Positions 59,525 to 64,000 of a stretch of DNA of 64,000 nucleotides are shown here, one piece after another. A program made the translations under genes and the position numbers. Within the stretch, counting starts at the first letter, position 1, and the number at the start of each line of letters is the position of its first letter. Source of the stretch: Chloroflexota bacterium (GTDB lineage: Bacteria > Chloroflexota > Anaerolineae > Anaerolineales > Villigracilaceae); contig JAIOOU010000011.1 in assembly GCA_021414245.1 (NCBI GenBank), positions 1 to 64,000 of the forward strand, given 5' to 3'. The notes beneath the pieces are model-generated. The model made no database searches, had not been told where the DNA came from, and worked only from the letters and a program-made list of their open reading frames with translations.

Positions 59525-60337
59525 ATGCAAGAAAACCGTCCCAGCCTGCCGTCCGCGGATCGAATTGGCGTGCTGATTGCTTCCATTTTATTAACGTACG
59601 CTCTGACCCGGCTGATCCAATCCCCCCGTTTCACGATCACAGTGACCCTGCCAGGCTTTTATTTTGCCTATCCACTTACACTCGGTTCGATCATGACCCT
59701 GCTGGCTGCGGCACTCACAACCGCAGGCATGGATTGGCTCACGCGCGGGAACCCGGCTTTGGCCGGAAAACCGAATATTGAACATCTCATGCTGCCCACA
59801 TTGACCACTTTTGTGATCGGTGCCCCCCTTGCCCTGCTGAATGGGACGGCATGGTGGGTGGGCTTTGCGTTCGGGGCACTGATTCTTGTGATCGTATTCC
59901 AGGCGGAGTACATCACCGTTAATCCCTCGGCACCGACTTATGGCTTCGCGCGCGCCGGCCTGACCGCTCTTGGTTATGCCTTATTCCTGATCCTGCTCAT
60001 CTCCCTGCGCCTTTCGGGCATGCGCATGTTTCTGCTGATTCCCACTATTTTCATCACGACCAGCCTGATCTCGCTGCGTATCCTTCATCTTGATGGAACG
60101 GACCGTTGGGATTTTCCCTGGGCAATCGGGATCGGGATCGTGTGCGCCCAGATCGGAGCCGGCTTGCATTATTGGCCGTTGACTCCCATGCAGTTTGGAC
60201 TCGCCCTGACAGGTCCCCTGTATGCACTGACCATGTTATGCGCCAGCTTGACGGAGAATATACCTCTTCGGCGCGCGGCTTTTGGCCCAACTCTGATCGT
60301 CATTGGCGCCCTGGTTTCAGCCTTTTTTTTGCGGTGA
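59525..60337 (+). CDS. Hypothetical polytopic membrane protein
   Basis: ORF; ~8 TM helices; stop overlaps next start (GTGA). Confidence 0.65.
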   Translation: MQENRPSLPSADRIGVLIASILLTYALTRLIQSPRFTITVTLPGFYFAYPLTLGSIMTLLAAALTTAGMDWLTRGNPALAGKPNIEHLMLPTLTTFVIGAPLALLNGTAWWVGFAFGALILVIVFQAEYITVNPSAPTYGFARAGLTALGYALFLILLISLRLSGMRMFLLIPTIFITTSLISLRILHLDGTDRWDFPWAIGIGIVCAQIGAGLHYWPLTPMQFGLALTGPLYALTMLCASLTENIPLRRAAFGPTLIVIGALVSAFFLR

Positions 60338-60735
60338 AGAACTTCCTGACGCTTAAGCAAGAACAACTTCAAGGTATGATCGCCCATGTTGACTCATACC
60401 TGCCTCTGGAGGCCTGCGGGTTGCTGGCTGGACGGGGCACAAAAGTGGATGCTGTCCTGCCGGTGAAGAATCAGGCCAAAAGTCCAGTACGATTCGTAAT
60501 GGACCCGCTCGAGCAGTTACATGCCTTCGAGTGGATCGACTCCCGCCACCTCGACCTGATCGGCATCTTCCACTCGCATCCAACGGGACCCGAAACTGTT
60601 TCGCCCACCGACATCGCCGAGGCCGCCTATGCAGTTGTACATGTCATCCTGGCTCGCGCGGATCAAGGGTGGCGTGCCCACGGATTTTGGATTGAAAACG
60701 GAGGATTTCAGGAAGTGCACCTGCAAATTGGATAA
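60334..60735 (+). CDS. M67/JAB (JAMM/MPN) metalloprotease-like protein
   Basis: ACGLLAGR...LIGIFHSHPTGPETVSPTDIAEA; GTG start inside listed ORF. Confidence 0.85.
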   Translation: MKNFLTLKQEQLQGMIAHVDSYLPLEACGLLAGRGTKVDAVLPVKNQAKSPVRFVMDPLEQLHAFEWIDSRHLDLIGIFHSHPTGPETVSPTDIAEAAYAVVHVILARADQGWRAHGFWIENGGFQEVHLQIG

Positions 60736-60792
60736 GCAACCTTCCATGGTTTTCCGTGTTTTTACGATTACACTTAAACTGGAGGAACTTCA

Positions 60793-61476
60793 ATGCAAAT
60801 TGTGTTCGATCTTGGAATTATCCTGCTCGCCTATATTTTTGGTTCGGTCCCCTTTGGATTACTGATCGTTAAACTTAAAACCGGAAAAGACATTCGGGAA
60901 GTGGAAAGTGGACGCACCGGCGGGACAAATGCCATGCGTGCAGCGGGTTTTTGGGCCGGGTTTGCCACCGCCATGCTGGATATTTTAAAAGGCGCCGCAT
61001 CTGTCTGGGTGGCGCAAACACTGACCCCCAGCAGTCATTGGGTGCATGTGGCCGCTCCCCTGGCGGCGATTCTCGGGCATAACTATTCGATCTTTTTGGC
61101 CCGTCGTGACGAGAAGGGAAAGTTCCTCGGCTTGAGCGGAGGCGCCGGCGGGGCCCCTTCGGTCGGCGGCGCGATTGGATTATGGTGGCCATCCATCCTG
61201 ATCATCCTGCCCCTCGGGATGCTGACCTTTTTCAGCATCGGCATTGCGTCCATCACCACCATGGCGGTGGCCTTGTTCGCCATTATCGTCTTCGCCGTCC
61301 GCGCCGCCCAGGGATTGATGCCCTGGATCGATGTATTGTATGGCATAGGTGCGGAAATCCTGCTTGTTTGGGCGTTACGCCCCAACATCAAGAAACTCCT
61401 TGAAGGCAACGAACGCGTGGTGAAATACAGCCTGAACGGCTGGCTGCGTGCAAAACGCGAAAACAAAAATACGTAA
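60793..61476 (+). CDS. plsY: Glycerol-3-phosphate acyltransferase
   Basis: YIFGSVPFGLLIVKLKTGKDIREVESGRTGGTNAMRAAG; GGAGG SD. Confidence 0.92.
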   Translation: MQIVFDLGIILLAYIFGSVPFGLLIVKLKTGKDIREVESGRTGGTNAMRAAGFWAGFATAMLDILKGAASVWVAQTLTPSSHWVHVAAPLAAILGHNYSIFLARRDEKGKFLGLSGGAGGAPSVGGAIGLWWPSILIILPLGMLTFFSIGIASITTMAVALFAIIVFAVRAAQGLMPWIDVLYGIGAEILLVWALRPNIKKLLEGNERVVKYSLNGWLRAKRENKNT

Positions 61477-61501
61477 AAATTAGAAGTGCAAATAAACAGT
61501 T

Positions 61502-61535
61502 AAAAAAGAGGCAGTATAAAAACTGCCTCTTTTTT
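61502..61535 (+). terminator. Terminator of plsY
   Basis: AAAAAAGAGGCAGT/ACTGCCTCTTTTTT. Confidence 0.85.
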
Positions 61536-61761
61536 AACCCATACTACGATCAACACCAACATCGATCCTGCCTGTAAATAGCATCGAAAATCAGAAGCGC
61601 AAAACATCCTGCACATTATGCTGGAAGAGTTTTATGGGTGTCTAAATCCGGATTTCCTCGGTTATTTTGAAATTCCAGGAACATCATGGGAGCCAGCGGA
61701 ATCACCCATGCGGGATAGTGCGCAAATAACACGGAATTAAAATCAAGAAAAACGGACATGA

Positions 61762-62079
61762 TCATGAAAGAGGAAAAAAAACGTCCGCAATACCCTTGAT
61801 AAGAAGTTTTCCCAGCTGTCGTTCAGGGTGGATATCCGCGAGAATCGGTTCCTCTACAAGCAGGGCTTGAACAACGCCTTCCGAGACCCTTGCTTCGCAA
61901 TTCAGCAAATGCGCCAAAATTTCCACAAAAGATCGCTGTCCGATATCAAACGCCTGGAGAAGCTGCCTGCCTGAAAACTGCCTGCTTAAAATCTCAAGTT
62001 TTGCGGGAGTGCCGGCAAGCAGATCCAGCACCTGTACGATATTGGACCCTGTCTGTTGAGTGGGAATCGTCTTTTTCAT
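61762..62079 (-). pseudogene. Truncated DinB-like protein
   Basis: RSFVEILAHLLNCEARVSEGVVQALLVEEPILADIHPERQLGKLL resembles the N-terminal two-thirds of DinB-like proteins; ORF ends early. Confidence 0.55.
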
Positions 62080-62098
62080 GATCGGCTTCCGGACAGGA

Positions 62099-62947
62099 TC
62101 ATTTCCTGATGCGCAAGCGATGCAGGCCGATCCCGATCAGAGTGAAAAAGATCAACGTCAGGAGCGATTGATGGCCGGGGGATACAAGAATATCCGTGCC
62201 CGGCATGATCTTAAAAAAGCCCTGCACAATCAGTACGTCCACCAGGGCATTGCCAACCGTATGCAACAACAAAGGCGGCCAGACCGAACCGGTCAAAAAA
62301 CGAAGTTCACCGTAGGTGATTGATGCTGCGATCAGGCTGATGATTCCCATCGGCACAAAGGTGGCCATGCTTTGCGTCGTCGTCGCCTCGATCAGTTTCC
62401 GGTCAAGTAAAAACAGCAGGTAGGGAATATGCCAGCATCCCCAGATGAAACCCACAATGACATGGCCGACATATGCATTGAATCCGAGAGAATCGACTTT
62501 GGGGGCCAGATATCCGCGCCAGGCAAACTCCTCAAAGATATTCTTTATAAAGGCCGCGATCAGCCCGCCCGCAAAAACGGAAAGCAGCAGACCGGTCGAG
62601 AAATTGGGGGCGGTGACAAATCCCAATACACCACCGATCGACAACACAAGCAAAGCCACCAATGGATAAATTAAGACGCTGGCCAGGTACCAGGTCATAT
62701 TTCCTTGAAAGGCGGGGCGAAGCCCAAAATCCTTCCAGCCATCTCCCGCAAAAACCCTCAAAAGCAGGGAAGTCAAAAATGGAAAAACCAGCCAAAACAA
62801 CATACCAGGCCCTGGTTGACCGGGAGGGTTGTTCGTCAGCTTATCGAGTCCCACGCCAATCCATCCGCTTGCGAGCACCGCAACGGTAAAGATCGTCAGA
62901 TTTCGAAAGGTTCTTTTTTGTTCGGGAGTTTCCAGTTTTATATTCAT
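62099..62947 (-). CDS. CPBP family intramembrane metalloprotease
   Basis: NIFEEFAWRGYLAPKV, FIWGCWHIPYLL; start set at MNIKLETPEQ. Confidence 0.85.
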   Translation of the reverse strand: MNIKLETPEQKRTFRNLTIFTVAVLASGWIGVGLDKLTNNPPGQPGPGMLFWLVFPFLTSLLLRVFAGDGWKDFGLRPAFQGNMTWYLASVLIYPLVALLVLSIGGVLGFVTAPNFSTGLLLSVFAGGLIAAFIKNIFEEFAWRGYLAPKVDSLGFNAYVGHVIVGFIWGCWHIPYLLFLLDRKLIEATTTQSMATFVPMGIISLIAASITYGELRFLTGSVWPPLLLHTVGNALVDVLIVQGFFKIMPGTDILVSPGHQSLLTLIFFTLIGIGLHRLRIRK

Positions 62948-63065
62948 AAGATCATCTCGGTCGTTAGGTGTTTTAGGTGCCACAGTGTTGCCAAAGGGAC
63001 AGGAAGGTGGGCACCCCGGCCGCTACACCGGAACATATGCATTTGGACATAACCTTTTTCAGGTT

Positions 63066-63983
63066 TTAAGTATTTTTTGATGATTCGCTTTTCCTGACCG
63101 GCCTCTTTTTCGCTTTTACGGTATTTGCCTTCACCGACACATTCCTGCTTTTTACAGCTTTTGTTCCAGCACGTGGTTTTTTCGTCTTCACGTTTTCAAC
63201 TTCGCGAGGGAAGGCAATGAGCGGGTTCGGCAGGGCTTTTTTTGCGGCCCGGGCCCTTTCAGTTCTCTTTTCCAAGCGTCGCTGGTATGTAAAGTCGTTA
63301 TTCAGAAACAACACCACAATGACCACGGAAAAAATAACCCCAAGCAAATACTGTGCTGCATAGGAGACATAATATAAGAAAATGGAAACAGAGGAAAGCA
63401 TCGCAAACGGCAAAAAGATGACGCCGTAAACGATGGAGGTTCCCAATAAAATCCAGAAGACTCGCCACCACTGTCCCTCGACAAGTTTCTTGCTGTATGC
63501 CAGCGCTCCCATCCCTTCCTCTCCTCGCAGGGCAACCGCATAGGTCACAAACTCGTAATACAAGGAATAGACCACACCTGGAATGACCAGACAGAAGCTG
63601 AGCGCCAGGACAATCATCCCGGCCAGAAAATTCGCCAAAAATGCCCTGCCCCACTTTGAGAATGCATCCTTCGTGGCTTCGATCCAGGAAAGTTTCCTTT
63701 GATCCACAACACTCTCGACAAGCAAGGCAATACTCATCGAAGCGACCAGGCTGAAGACTCCCTGAATCACCAAAAGAAAGAAGAGAAAATAGGCTTCCGC
63801 CGGATTGCTCCCGGCAATTTGCACTGGAGATTTGATGGAGACCAGAATCAGAATCATCCCCAATGGAATGGACAGGAACAAAACGACCTGGAAAATATCC
63901 CCGGCTTTAAACCGGAATATTTTCCAGCTTTCGATCAGGATATCCCAAAAACCCAGCTTGCGTTCCTTAACAAGCGTAATCAT
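63066..63983 (-). CDS. Hypothetical polytopic membrane protein with Lys/Arg-rich C-terminal tail
   Basis: ORF; five to six TM helices then ~75 aa basic tail; GGAGAG SD. Confidence 0.65.
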   Translation of the reverse strand: MITLVKERKLGFWDILIESWKIFRFKAGDIFQVVLFLSIPLGMILILVSIKSPVQIAGSNPAEAYFLFFLLVIQGVFSLVASMSIALLVESVVDQRKLSWIEATKDAFSKWGRAFLANFLAGMIVLALSFCLVIPGVVYSLYYEFVTYAVALRGEEGMGALAYSKKLVEGQWWRVFWILLGTSIVYGVIFLPFAMLSSVSIFLYYVSYAAQYLLGVIFSVVIVVLFLNNDFTYQRRLEKRTERARAAKKALPNPLIAFPREVENVKTKKPRAGTKAVKSRNVSVKANTVKAKKRPVRKSESSKNT

Positions 63984-64000
63984 GGTCTCTCCGCAAAAAG

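Overview
The window looks like a contiguous ~64 kb chromosomal segment of a bacterium with Chloroflexota/Anaerolineae-like features (inferred from protein character and gene neighbourhoods; no search was run). It is densely coding. Housekeeping genes include lon, folC, a murJ-like flippase, rimO, a rodZ-like gene, rplI, lysA, coaD, recG, degV, fakA/asp23, rpmB, rpe, a Ser/Thr kinase, metK with a SAM-I riboswitch, cbiMQO with a Fur-family regulator, gyrB and plsY. Accessory parts are a glycosyltransferase/flippase/GMC-oxidoreductase island (27.3-34.9 kb), a PadR/HAAS cassette, an AT-rich CPBP protease gene flanked by interspersed repeats, a FIST + PDZ/TM/multi-GAF histidine kinase pair, and a C39 peptidase/SUMF1 pair. 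I saw no CRISPR array, prophage, transposase, tRNA or rRNA. The main unexplained signals are: (i) a recurrent architecture with a -10 box 6-8 nt upstream of the start codon, predicting leaderless mRNAs for about 11 genes; (ii) a TTGCAA-N4-TTGCAA palindrome in front of the fur-cbiMN-cbiQ-cbiO operon; (iii) palindromes overlapping a near-consensus promoter of a padR gene; (iv) a glycan island inserted in a PrkC-Rpe-RpmB-YloU-YloV-RecG-like syntenic block; (v) a decayed GNAT acetyltransferase missed by the ORF track; (vi) a heptanucleotide tandem repeat in the folC/DUF503 divergent region; (vii) Thr/Pro-rich linkers shared by many unrelated exported proteins.
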